Under the pieces are notes generated by a model. That model was given only the letters and a program-made list of their open reading frames with translations. It was not told the origin of the DNA and did not search any database. Below are positions 25,416-33,889 of a stretch of 64,000 nt of DNA, one piece after another (within the stretch, counting starts at the first letter, position 1; each line of letters opens with the position of its first letter). Origin of the DNA: Fen-1258 sp964441505. Lineage in GTDB: Bacteria > Bacteroidota > Ignavibacteria > Ignavibacteriales > Melioribacteraceae. The stretch lies in the NCBI GenBank assembly GCA_964441505.1, contig CAYTUV010000012.1, positions 32,644-96,643 on the forward strand. Reading direction: 5' to 3'. Made by a program: the position numbers and the translations under genes.

Positions 25416-25850
25416 ATGACACTCATTAAATTCGAACCTATGAGAGAGTTTGAAACTCTTCATGACAAAATTCAAAGATATTTTGATGATTTCTCCAACT
25501 TTGGATTCAGCATGAATGAAAATTTTTATCCGAGAATTGATATTTCTGAGGATAAAAACAACATCAATGTCACAGCAGAAATCCCTGGAGTCAAAAAAGA
25601 AAATATAAAAATCACATTGCAAGATAACATTTTGACAGTAGAAGGGGAAAAGAAAAAAGATTCAGAGCAAAAAGAAAATAACTTTTACAGGAGTGAGAGA
25701 ATGTTCGGATCTTTCAAACGTTGCTTCACACTTCCGGAGGAAGTTGATTCTGAAAGTGTCGATGCAAAATTTGAAGACGGAATGCTTCATATTCAGATGA
25801 AGAAACTTTCACCAAAAGTAAAAAGTGAAAAATTAATAGAGCTGAAGTAA
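25416..25850 (+). CDS. Small heat-shock protein, Hsp20/alpha-crystallin family (first copy)
   Basis: 144 residues. The alpha-crystallin domain occupies about 45-135: YPRIDISEDKNNINVTAEIPGVKKENIKITLQDNILTVEGEKK, then SFKRCFTLPEEVDSESVDAKFEDGMLHI. A holdase that binds unfolding proteins and hands them to DnaK. A well-placed GGAGG precedes the ATG. dnaK follows after 43 bases and a second hsp20 follows dnaK, so the three form one stress operon. It differs from the second copy in the N-terminal arm and is more lysine/glutamate rich. Confidence 0.92.
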   Translation: MTLIKFEPMREFETLHDKIQRYFDDFSNFGFSMNENFYPRIDISEDKNNINVTAEIPGVKKENIKITLQDNILTVEGEKKKDSEQKENNFYRSERMFGSFKRCFTLPEEVDSESVDAKFEDGMLHIQMKKLSPKVKSEKLIELK

Positions 25851-25893
25851 ATCCTTCAGCTCATTTCAAAAATAAATCGATAAGGATAAGTCA

Positions 25894-27837
25894 ATGGGAA
25901 AGATTATAGGAATTGATCTTGGAACGACTAACTCGTGCGTTGCGGTTATGGAAGGAAACGAGCCGGTGGTAATTCCAAATTCTGAAGGTGGAAGAACAAC
26001 ACCATCTGTTGTTGCATTTACAAAATCTGGCGAAAGATTGATAGGCCAACCAGGTAAACGTCAGGCAGTTACAAATCCCAAGAATACAATATTCTCAATC
26101 AAAAGATTCATGGGAAGAAAGAGAGAAGAAGTTGACGTTGAATCTAAAGAAGTTCCTTACAAAGTTGTTTCAGGTGATAACGGCTCTGCGAGAGTTGAAA
26201 TTGATGAACGCTTGTACTCCCCACCCGAAATTAGTGCAATGGTATTACAGAAAATGAAAAAGACTGCTGAAGATTATCTTGGTCAGGAGGTCACTGAAGC
26301 GGTTATTACTGTTCCTGCGTATTTCAATGATGCGCAGAGACAGGCTACAAAGGATGCCGGTGAAATTGCCGGATTAAAAGTAAAAAGAATTATAAATGAA
26401 CCAACTGCAGCCGCATTAGCATACGGATTAGATAAAAAACACAAAGAAGAACTTGTTGCTGTTTATGATCTTGGCGGCGGAACATTTGATATTTCAATTC
26501 TACAGTTGGGTGAAGGTGTCTTTGAAGTGAAATCTACCAACGGTGATACTCATCTTGGTGGTGATGATTTTGACCAAAGACTTATTGACTATCTCGCCGA
26601 TGAATTTCAAAAACTTGAGGGAATTGATCTACGCAAAGATCCGATGGCACTTCAGCGTCTTAAAGAGGCTGCCGAAAAAGCTAAAATTGAACTCTCTTCC
26701 TCTGTGCAGACCGATGTTAATCTTCCGTTTATTACTGCTACACAGGATGGACCGAAACATTTAAATATCAATCTCTCCCGTGCCAAATTTGAGCAGTTGA
26801 TTGATGATCTAATTCAAAGAACAGTTGAACCATGTGAACGCGCTATCAAAGACGCAGGTGTGTCAACATCTCAAATTGATGAAGTAATTTTAGTCGGCGG
26901 ATCTACCCGTGTACCGAAAGTTCAGGAATTAGTAAAAAAACTTTTTGGAAAAGAACCACATAAAGGCGTAAATCCGGATGAAGTTGTTGCCATCGGTGCG
27001 GCTATTCAAGGCGGCGTGCTTGCCGGTGATGTAAAAGATGTTCTCTTACTTGATATTACTCCATTATCTCTTGGAATTGAAACGCTTGGCGGAGTTTTCA
27101 CAAAACTTATTGAAGCTAACACAACAATTCCTACAAAGAAGAGCGAAGTTTTCTCTACAGCGTCTGATAATCAACCATCTGTTGAAATTCATATTCTCCA
27201 GGGTGAGAGGCCAATGGCTGCAGACAACAGAACTCTGGGAAAATTCCATCTCGATGGAATACCACCGGCGCCTCGTGGAATTCCACAGGTTGAAGTAACA
27301 TTTGATATTGATGCAAATGGAATTCTTCATGTTGCTGCAAAAGATAAAGCTACAAGCAAAGAACAAAGCATCAGAATTACTTCTTCGAGCGGACTTTCAA
27401 AAGAGGAAGTTGAAAAGATGAGGCAGACTGCAAAAGAACATGCAGCCGAGGATAAGAAGAAAAAAGAGGCTGTTGAAGTAAAAAATCAAGCTGATAATCT
27501 CATCTTCCAGACAAAGAAACAGATTGAAGAGATGAAAGACAAAATCACTGCCGAACAGAAGAACCAGCTCGAAAGTGAAATCAAAAAAGTTGAAGATGCA
27601 TTGGCAGCTAACGATACAGAAAAAATCAAATCCGCAACCGAGGGGATGACAAAAATATGGAACGAGATAGCGCAGAAGTTGTACGCGCAACAAGGTCCAC
27701 CTCCGGGTGCAGGCGGCGGAGAACCTTTTGCCGGTCAACCTGATGGTGAGCCAAAACAACAATCCTCGAAAGGAAAGAAAGATGACGGAAATGTTGAAGA
27801 TGCGTCTTACGAAGTTGTTGATGATGATAAAAAGTAA
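25894..27837 (+). CDS. dnaK: Chaperone DnaK (Hsp70)
   Basis: 647 residues, full length. ATPase domain begins GKIIGIDLGTTNSCVAVMEG, with phosphate loops AVYDLGGGTFDISIL and VGGSTRVPKVQELV; substrate-binding domain with DVLLLDITPLSLGIETLGGV; helical lid; Gly/Gln-rich tail ending YEVVDDDKK, close to the EVKDDDKK consensus. It refolds proteins together with DnaJ and GrpE, neither of which is next to it. Placed between two hsp20 genes. Confidence 0.97.
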   Translation: MGKIIGIDLGTTNSCVAVMEGNEPVVIPNSEGGRTTPSVVAFTKSGERLIGQPGKRQAVTNPKNTIFSIKRFMGRKREEVDVESKEVPYKVVSGDNGSARVEIDERLYSPPEISAMVLQKMKKTAEDYLGQEVTEAVITVPAYFNDAQRQATKDAGEIAGLKVKRIINEPTAAALAYGLDKKHKEELVAVYDLGGGTFDISILQLGEGVFEVKSTNGDTHLGGDDFDQRLIDYLADEFQKLEGIDLRKDPMALQRLKEAAEKAKIELSSSVQTDVNLPFITATQDGPKHLNINLSRAKFEQLIDDLIQRTVEPCERAIKDAGVSTSQIDEVILVGGSTRVPKVQELVKKLFGKEPHKGVNPDEVVAIGAAIQGGVLAGDVKDVLLLDITPLSLGIETLGGVFTKLIEANTTIPTKKSEVFSTASDNQPSVEIHILQGERPMAADNRTLGKFHLDGIPPAPRGIPQVEVTFDIDANGILHVAAKDKATSKEQSIRITSSSGLSKEEVEKMRQTAKEHAAEDKKKKEAVEVKNQADNLIFQTKKQIEEMKDKITAEQKNQLESEIKKVEDALAANDTEKIKSATEGMTKIWNEIAQKLYAQQGPPPGAGGGEPFAGQPDGEPKQQSSKGKKDDGNVEDASYEVVDDDKK

Positions 27838-27873
27838 ATAAAATAAATAACAAAAAAACAGATGGAGGTCGTT

Positions 27874-28266
27874 ATGACTGAACAAAAAGATGTTATGGAA
27901 GTACAAAATAAAAGAAGCTGGGATGAAGCTCTCGAAAAAGAATCATGGGTTGCACCATTAATCGATATCTACGAAACAACCGAAGATTATTTTCTGATGG
28001 CTCAGATGCCAGGAGTTGCTAAAGAGGATGTTAAAATTAAACTCGAAGATGGATTCTTAGTGATAATGGGCAGAATCACTTTCGATGAGGCAATTAATCG
28101 TAAATATGTTCTTAAAGAAACTGAAACCGGAAACTTCTATCGCAGATTCAAAATTTCCGAAAATATTGATGAATCGAAAATTGATGCTAAGCTGGTGAAC
28201 GGAGTACTTAACGTAAATCTTCCAAAGCATGAAAGAATGAAACCAAAGACGATTGAGATAAAGTAA
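27874..28266 (+). CDS. Small heat-shock protein, Hsp20 family (second copy)
   Basis: 130 residues from ATG 27874, chosen because GGAGG (27864-27868) sits 5 bases before it; the in-frame ATG at 27862 overlaps that Shine-Dalgarno and is unlikely. Alpha-crystallin domain about 30-125: APLIDIYETTEDYFLMAQMPGVAKEDVKIKLEDGFLVIMGRI, ending KLVNGVLNVNLPKHE. Starts 36 bases after dnaK and is the last gene before a strong terminator. Its short N-terminal arm and acidic character set it apart from the first copy. Confidence 0.9.
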   Translation: MTEQKDVMEVQNKRSWDEALEKESWVAPLIDIYETTEDYFLMAQMPGVAKEDVKIKLEDGFLVIMGRITFDEAINRKYVLKETETGNFYRRFKISENIDESKIDAKLVNGVLNVNLPKHERMKPKTIEIK

Positions 28267-28293
28267 TCAGTTCTCATTCGTCAGGTATTAAGC

Positions 28294-28325
28294 AGAAATC
28301 CCGCCTCGGTGGGATTTCTATTTTT
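28294..28325 (+). terminator. Intrinsic terminator of the hsp20-dnaK-hsp20 operon
   Basis: A perfect 9-bp stem AGAAATCCC (28294-28302) / GGGATTTCT (28311-28319) with an 8-base loop is followed by ATTTTT. It lies 27 bases after the second hsp20 stop codon. This is the clearest terminator in the window. Confidence 0.85.
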
Positions 28326-28375
28326 AAACTCTTCTGATTGAATTCGATATCGCTTCTCTTTAATTTAGTACTGCG

Positions 28376-30355
28376 ATGAAAAAACTTATTCCATTTTTAC
28401 TTTTGATTCTATTCAGCGGATTACTTTATTTATCCGGGAATGAATTTATTATTCAGCAATCCGATCCAACTCAATTAACGAAGGATTACACAGACGGAAT
28501 CTTAATCTCAGAAATAGCAAAAGTTGACAAACGTGCCAATTACACCCTCGATGTTGAATTTAATCCGGTCGAAAAAAAAATTTATGTGAAAGAAAACATT
28601 ATATGGATCAACAAAACCTTGGAGCCGACCTCCGAGGTTCAATTTCATTTCTATGCCAACGGATATAAAAATGGCAACACACTCTTTGGCCAAGTTTATC
28701 CAATCAATTCAGAAACACAAACTCAAATTGATGTGAAGTCGTTTCTTGTTAATTCCATGCCAGCAGAACTGATCTATTTTCAACCCGAAATTGCAAACCA
28801 ACATGATAGCACAGTCGCAAAAGTTTTATTAGATCAACCGATTCAACCAGGTGATAGTATTAAGATCTATTTTAACTATACGATGAAAATTCCAAGATCG
28901 GTAAAGCGCTTAGGTTATGCCAGCGGTAGAAATTTTTTCTTCCTTTCCCAGTGGTTTCCTAAAGTCGGTGTTTTTGAAAACGGAAAGTGGGTGTGTAGTC
29001 AATATCATCCTTATCTGAATTTTTATTCCGACTTTGGTGATTACTCAGCAAATATAAAAGTTCCTAAAAATTACATTGTAGCCGCAACTGGAGTTGAGAA
29101 AGACAAAAAATCAGATACAGATTTTACAACCTTTCATTTTGTCCAATCCGGCGTGCACGATTTTGTCTGGCTTGCATCAGATGAAATTCTCCATCAAAGC
29201 AGTATTTATAAGCGAAAAGATGGAACACAAATAGTAATACAGGCGTATGTTCAACCCGAACGGCGGAAATATTTTGAGCGGTACTTTAAGAGTGTGAAAA
29301 ACTGTCTGCAGTATTTTGAAGATAACATCGGAATTTATCCTTATCGAAATATTACTCTGGTTGATGTTCCGCGAACATCAGCCTCTGGCGGAATGGAATA
29401 TCCAACACTTTTCACCGTGAGTGCAGAATTATTCTCTCCGAAAGAAACCGGCTGGCCAGAGAATCTTGTAACGCATGAATTTTCTCATCAATTCTTTCAC
29501 GGATTAATTGCAAATAATGAGGTTTATGAAGCATGGCTTGATGAAGGATTTACCACCTATATCACCACGAAAATAATGCATCATTATCAACCTGACATAT
29601 TCGAGAATTTTAAATTCGCATCCTACATACCGGTATACGGATTAAATTTTCTTTCGTATAATGAAATTCCTCTTATATATACGCTTGTTGATATCAAAAC
29701 CCCGGAAGGTGCAAGAAGCGCCATTTCTTACTATAAAAATATGACTGTTGGTTCGCTTGCAGATACATCATACAAACTTCCAACTCGATTATCTTATGTC
29801 GTTAATTCTTATACAAAGCCTGAACTTGTCTTGCACACTTTAGAACGATATGTAGGGCAAGAAAAGATGATGAAAATTTTAAAAGAATATTACAATAACT
29901 TTAAATACAAGCATCCACGAGCCACTGATTTCATTAACATAGTTCAGAAAAATAGTAATGAGGATATGAGTTGGTTTTTTGATGAATTTTACAAAACTCC
30001 AAAATCGTTTGATTATAAAGTCACCTCGATAACAAGAAAAGTTTCCAATCAATATGAGGTTCTCGTTGAACGTCTCGGTGATGGAATATTTAAAAATGAA
30101 ATTGCACTATATACTGATAGGGAGACACTTATTCAAAAATGGGATGGATCGGAAAGATGGAAAATTTTAAGATTCCAGACTGACAATAAAGTTATCGCAG
30201 CAGAGGTAGATCCTAAAAGAAAAAACATGCTCGATGTTAATTTTGCCAATAATTCCTTTACTATCGAGCCACGCGTTTGGGCCTCACTTTCACTTGTAAT
30301 TCGTTTTTTCTTCTGGATTCAGAACGCACTAATGGTTCTAGGAAGTATCGGATGA
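28376..30355 (+). CDS. M1-family zinc metallopeptidase, exported
   Basis: 659 residues. A signal peptide or anchor (about 4-20, LIPFLLLILFSGLLYL) precedes a beta-rich N-domain and the catalytic domain with H367-E368-F-S-H371 (VTHEFSHQFFHG) and the third zinc ligand E390 in AWLDEGFTTY, 19 residues on. SASGGMEYPTLFT at about 341 is the GxMEN-equivalent exopeptidase loop, here GGMEY. The C-terminal ~60 residues include a hydrophobic stretch (VWASLSLVIRFFFWIQNALMVLG), a possible second membrane segment. Family members trim peptides from the N-terminus. It overlaps the next gene by ATGA, so the two are co-translated. Confidence 0.9.
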   Translation: MKKLIPFLLLILFSGLLYLSGNEFIIQQSDPTQLTKDYTDGILISEIAKVDKRANYTLDVEFNPVEKKIYVKENIIWINKTLEPTSEVQFHFYANGYKNGNTLFGQVYPINSETQTQIDVKSFLVNSMPAELIYFQPEIANQHDSTVAKVLLDQPIQPGDSIKIYFNYTMKIPRSVKRLGYASGRNFFFLSQWFPKVGVFENGKWVCSQYHPYLNFYSDFGDYSANIKVPKNYIVAATGVEKDKKSDTDFTTFHFVQSGVHDFVWLASDEILHQSSIYKRKDGTQIVIQAYVQPERRKYFERYFKSVKNCLQYFEDNIGIYPYRNITLVDVPRTSASGGMEYPTLFTVSAELFSPKETGWPENLVTHEFSHQFFHGLIANNEVYEAWLDEGFTTYITTKIMHHYQPDIFENFKFASYIPVYGLNFLSYNEIPLIYTLVDIKTPEGARSAISYYKNMTVGSLADTSYKLPTRLSYVVNSYTKPELVLHTLERYVGQEKMMKILKEYYNNFKYKHPRATDFINIVQKNSNEDMSWFFDEFYKTPKSFDYKVTSITRKVSNQYEVLVERLGDGIFKNEIALYTDRETLIQKWDGSERWKILRFQTDNKVIAAEVDPKRKNMLDVNFANNSFTIEPRVWASLSLVIRFFFWIQNALMVLGSIG

Positions 30356-31245
30356 TCAAGAGCATTAAGCAGATATTACTTCACGGAGTTCGTTCGGTAT
30401 TTCAAAATGCTAAATTTGTGATTCTAATGTGGGCATCCAATGCGGCTTTGGCACTTGTTCTTGCCGTTCCAGTTTATAATATACTTGTTGAAAATCTTGG
30501 TACATCACTCACCAGTGACAGGTTGGCAATGAATTTTGATTATATGTGGTACCTGCAGTTTAGAAATCTTTATTCAATCCAACTCGATCAGATTCCTTTA
30601 AGTATCTATTTTGTAGTCGGTATATACGCACTCATACAGACTTTTTTCCTTGGCGGATTGATTTCGATTTTTCATACACCGGATAAAAACCACACAGTCG
30701 ACTTCTTCTATGGCGGAGTAAAATACTTCTTAAGATTTACTAAAGTCCTTTTACTCTCATTGATCTTTTTCTTCGCGGCATTCAAGTTGAATGATTACTC
30801 CGGAGAATTAATCACAATAATCTTTAAAAATTCTGAAAACGTTGTTGCAGATTTTATACTGAAAGCTGTGCGATATATTCTGCTGATTTTTTTTATTGGA
30901 ATTGTTACAATTGTCTCTGATTACTCAAAAATTTCTCTCGCGGTAAAAGATAAAAACCAGATTTTACGTGAATGTTATAATGCAATTCGATTTATTCTAA
31001 ACAACTTCAACAAAGTATTTATAACATTTTTGATCGTAGCAATCATTGGCGCACTAGGCTCAATTGTCTATAATGTCATCGGAAGATTTATTCCGAGGAC
31101 ACCTTTCTATTTTCTCTTCCTCTCCTTTTTTCTTCAGCAAATGTTAATTATCTTTCGATTGTTGGTGAGAATGTTGTTCTATTCGACAGAAGTTAATTTA
31201 TTCAACGATTTAAGCGCCGATATCATTAAAGCTGAAGCGCATTAG
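30352..31245 (+). CDS. Six-helix integral membrane protein of unknown function
   Basis: 297 residues from the ATG at 30352, which overlaps the stop of the peptidase gene (ATGA); a longer frame from 30277 would run through the peptidase end and is rejected. About six hydrophobic helices: near residues 22-45, 80-103, 126-143, 172-190, 220-243 and 253-280. The N-terminus is basic (MIKSIKQILLHGVRSVFQNAK) and predicted inside. No catalytic motif is recognisable. Coupling to the exported M1 peptidase suggests a shared role at the envelope, but that is inference from position only. Confidence 0.7.
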   Translation: MIKSIKQILLHGVRSVFQNAKFVILMWASNAALALVLAVPVYNILVENLGTSLTSDRLAMNFDYMWYLQFRNLYSIQLDQIPLSIYFVVGIYALIQTFFLGGLISIFHTPDKNHTVDFFYGGVKYFLRFTKVLLLSLIFFFAAFKLNDYSGELITIIFKNSENVVADFILKAVRYILLIFFIGIVTIVSDYSKISLAVKDKNQILRECYNAIRFILNNFNKVFITFLIVAIIGALGSIVYNVIGRFIPRTPFYFLFLSFFLQQMLIIFRLLVRMLFYSTEVNLFNDLSADIIKAEAH

Positions 31246-31257
31246 AAAAAAAATACT

Positions 31258-31803
31258 ATGGCTATTATTCCAATTACAGTGTACGGTGATAAAATCCTAC
31301 GGCAAAAAGCTCAGCCGGTAAAAGAAGTTACAGACGATATCATTGGGAAAATTAAAAATATGTTCGACTCTATGCGCAATGCCAACGGAATCGGCTTAGC
31401 CGCAAACCAGGTCGGCTACCGTGACTCTATGTTTGTTCTTGATTTGGATGGCGTGGAAGGTTACGAGAAATTCAAACCTGTTGTTATAATTAATCCTCAA
31501 ATACTGCTCTACTCAGATGAAAAAATTATTAAGGAGGAAGGCTGTCTCAGTCTGCCAAATCTTCATGCTAATGTTGAGCGTTCAGAAAAAATTAAAATTC
31601 GTTACATAGATACAGACGAGAAGGAAGTGGAAGTTGAAGCAGACAGTCTTCTTGCACGCGTCATTCTTCACGAATATGATCATTTGATCGGCAAGATGAT
31701 TCCCGATCGTGTGGCTGATGATGTGAAGAAAAAATTATCTAAAGAATTATCGAGTATTATGAACAGGGAAGTTGACATTGATTACCCCATCACAGAAGGG
31801 TAG
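31258..31803 (+). CDS. def: Peptide deformylase
   Basis: 181 residues with all three motifs: GIGLAANQVG (44-53), EGCLSLP (C96) and HEYDH (H138, E139, H142), giving the Cys-His-His metal site. It removes the formyl group from nascent N-termini. It begins 12 bases after the membrane protein gene and fmt follows after 52 bases, the classical def-fmt pair. Confidence 0.96.
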   Translation: MAIIPITVYGDKILRQKAQPVKEVTDDIIGKIKNMFDSMRNANGIGLAANQVGYRDSMFVLDLDGVEGYEKFKPVVIINPQILLYSDEKIIKEEGCLSLPNLHANVERSEKIKIRYIDTDEKEVEVEADSLLARVILHEYDHLIGKMIPDRVADDVKKKLSKELSSIMNREVDIDYPITEG

Positions 31804-31855
31804 TTCACACCGTAAATTTCTTACCGAAATTTTTGAGCGGAGTTAAGGAGTTAAA

Positions 31856-32833
31856 ATGAAAATTGTTTTTATGGGAACGCCTGAATTCGCAATCCCTTCG
31901 CTCAAAATACTCTTAGAGAGTAATCATAATGTGGTTGCTGTGGTATCGGCGCTGGACAAAAAACGTGGAAGGGGCAAACAGATCTCATTCACTCCGGTAA
32001 AAGAATTCGCATTACAAAATAAATTGGAAGTCCTTAGCCCTGTCACTTTAAAAGATGCGGAATTTGTTAAGCGGTTGAAGGAGCTTCAGCCTGATTTGTT
32101 CGTAGTGGTTGCTTTCCGAATTTTACCCAAAGAAGTTTATACAATTCCTGCCAAAGGTGCCTTCAATCTCCATGGCTCGTTATTGCCTAAATATCGCGGG
32201 GCAGCACCGATACAATGGGCACTTATAAATGGTGAGAAGGAAACCGGACTAACTACTTTTTTCTTGGAAGATAGAGTCGATACTGGCAACATTATTATAC
32301 AGGAGAAAATTGTAATTGAAGATTCCGATGATTTTGGTTCTCTTCATGATAAAATGATGATTCTGGGTGCAGATGTTGTTATTCGAACTGTAAACATGAT
32401 TGCTTCCGGAGAAGTCAAAACTTTCAAGCAGGATGATTCACTTGCCTCACCTGCACAAAAAATAGCAAAAGAGATTTGCCAAATTAGCTGGGATAAAAGC
32501 GCTGAAGTGATTCACAATCTTATACGTGGGCTATCGCCTCATCCAGGAGCGTTTTTCGAGTACGATGGAAAAACTTTTAAACTATTCAAAACAAAAATAA
32601 TGGAGAATGGCGAAACTGTCAGTTGGCAGGCAAGGTTGACAATTGAGAATTCAAATATTAATTCACAATTAGCAACTCTAAATTCTAAATTATCCGTAAC
32701 TCTTATTCAAACTAAAAAAGAAATATTTATCAGCATCGGTAATGATCTGCTCCAAATTCTGGAACTTCAACCGGAAGGGCGCAAACGAATGACCGCAGAA
32801 GAATTTTTAAGAGGGTACTCTTTTATCAAGTAA
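31856..32833 (+). CDS. fmt: Methionyl-tRNA formyltransferase, with a repeat-derived linker insertion
   Basis: 325 residues. N-terminal formyltransferase domain with FNLHGSLLPKYRGAAPIQWALINGE (about 103-127) and the VDTGNII motif; C-terminal OB-like domain ending LLQILELQPEGRKRMTAEEFLRG. AAGGAG precedes the ATG. Between the strand KLFKTKI and IFISIGNDLL the linker is roughly 20 residues longer than in E. coli Fmt, and the extra DNA (about 32635-32692) is made of AATTGAGAATTC / AATTCACAATT / AATTCTAAATT text like intergenic repeats. The frame is kept and the enzyme is probably active, because the extra residues fall in a surface loop of the C-domain. Next gene after 7 bases. Confidence 0.95.
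   Translation: MKIVFMGTPEFAIPSLKILLESNHNVVAVVSALDKKRGRGKQISFTPVKEFALQNKLEVLSPVTLKDAEFVKRLKELQPDLFVVVAFRILPKEVYTIPAKGAFNLHGSLLPKYRGAAPIQWALINGEKETGLTTFFLEDRVDTGNIIIQEKIVIEDSDDFGSLHDKMMILGADVVIRTVNMIASGEVKTFKQDDSLASPAQKIAKEICQISWDKSAEVIHNLIRGLSPHPGAFFEYDGKTFKLFKTKIMENGETVSWQARLTIENSNINSQLATLNSKLSVTLIQTKKEIFISIGNDLLQILELQPEGRKRMTAEEFLRGYSFIK
32635..32692 (+). repeat. AT-rich repeat-like insertion inside fmt
   Basis: Short near-copies AATTGAGAATTC, AATTCACAATTAG and AATTCTAAATTAT follow one another. They encode TIENSNINSQLATLNSKLS in the fmt frame. Similar text occurs between genes at about 5608-5632 and 45077-45095. Confidence 0.55.
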
Positions 32834-32840
32834 TGGAATT

Positions 32841-33821
32841 ATGATGAGAAATAATCGTTATGAAAGTGTGATGGATGCAATCGGCCGTACACCGATTGTA
32901 AAACTTGGAAATATATCAAAAGGACTTAAAGCCACTATCTGGGCAAAAATGGAGTTTATGAATCCGGGCGGAAGTATCAAAGACCGCATTGCCAAATACA
33001 TGATTGAAAAGGCCGAGAGAGAAGGAAAGATAAAACCGGGCGATACTATTCTTGAGAACTCTTCCGGCAATACCGCAATGGGACTTGCAATTGTATGCCG
33101 ACAAAAAGGTTACAAATTAAAAATTGTTATAAGAGACACAACCAGTAAAGAAAAAATTAAAATGCTTGAAGTGCTTGGTGTTGATGTTATTAAAGTCGAT
33201 GCATCGCTTCCACCCGAGCATCCTGATTCTTATAATTTATTTGCGGTTAATCTCGTCAAAAAAGATCCATCGCTTTTTTACATCGATCAGCACAATAATC
33301 TGGATAATAACGAAGCACATTATATGACAACCGGACCTGAAATTTGGGAGCAGATGGAAGGGAAGATTGATTATTTCATTGCCGCCGTAGGAACCGGGGG
33401 AACATTATGCGGCGCGGGAAAATATCTTAAAGAAAAAAATCCGGCCATTAAATTGATTGGCCTCGATCCTATAGGCTCTGTCTTTTACGATTGGTTCAAA
33501 TACAAGAGGATGATTACTCCATATCGATATTTAGTTGAAGGTATGGGAGATGAATTCTTAATTAACACTGCTCAACTTGATGTTCTTGATGACATGATGC
33601 AGGTAGAGGATAAAAAAGCGTTTGGCTGGGCAAAGAAAATTGCTTTCGAAGAGGGAATACTTGCAGGCGGTTCAAGCGGCGCCAACATTTATGGCGCAGT
33701 TCATCTGGCAAGGGAGATCGATTGTGAGGCTAACATTGTAACACTTATCTGCGACAGCGGCTACAAGTACTTCAGCACAATTTATAATGATGAGTGGTAT
33801 GAAAAAAATAATCTTCTTTGA
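32841..33821 (+). CDS. PLP-dependent cysteine synthase / cystathionine beta-synthase family enzyme
   Basis: 326 residues, fold type II. PLP lysine K47 in NPGGSIKDRIAKYM, phosphate-binding NSSGNTAMGLA around 74-84 and a C-terminal GGSSGANIYGAV loop; KYFSTIYNDEWY near the end is typical of cystathionine beta-synthase-like and CysM-like members. No regulatory CBS pair. It catalyses beta-replacement on serine or O-acetylserine; which one is undecided. A methionine gamma-lyase-like gene 4 kb downstream makes a role in methionine-to-cysteine transfer possible. ATG ATG start at 32841/32844; both are 7-10 bases after fmt. Confidence 0.86.
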   Translation: MMRNNRYESVMDAIGRTPIVKLGNISKGLKATIWAKMEFMNPGGSIKDRIAKYMIEKAEREGKIKPGDTILENSSGNTAMGLAIVCRQKGYKLKIVIRDTTSKEKIKMLEVLGVDVIKVDASLPPEHPDSYNLFAVNLVKKDPSLFYIDQHNNLDNNEAHYMTTGPEIWEQMEGKIDYFIAAVGTGGTLCGAGKYLKEKNPAIKLIGLDPIGSVFYDWFKYKRMITPYRYLVEGMGDEFLINTAQLDVLDDMMQVEDKKAFGWAKKIAFEEGILAGGSSGANIYGAVHLAREIDCEANIVTLICDSGYKYFSTIYNDEWYEKNNLL

Positions 33822-33889
33822 AACTGATTATACACAACAGAAATAATAAATCTAAAATCCATTTTATAAAAATGAAAGGATTGACGAAC

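Noticed and set aside
30277..30351. Longer N-terminus for the six-helix membrane protein
   Set aside because: The added part lies inside the M1 peptidase coding sequence; ATG 30352 overlaps the peptidase stop as ATGA, a normal coupling.
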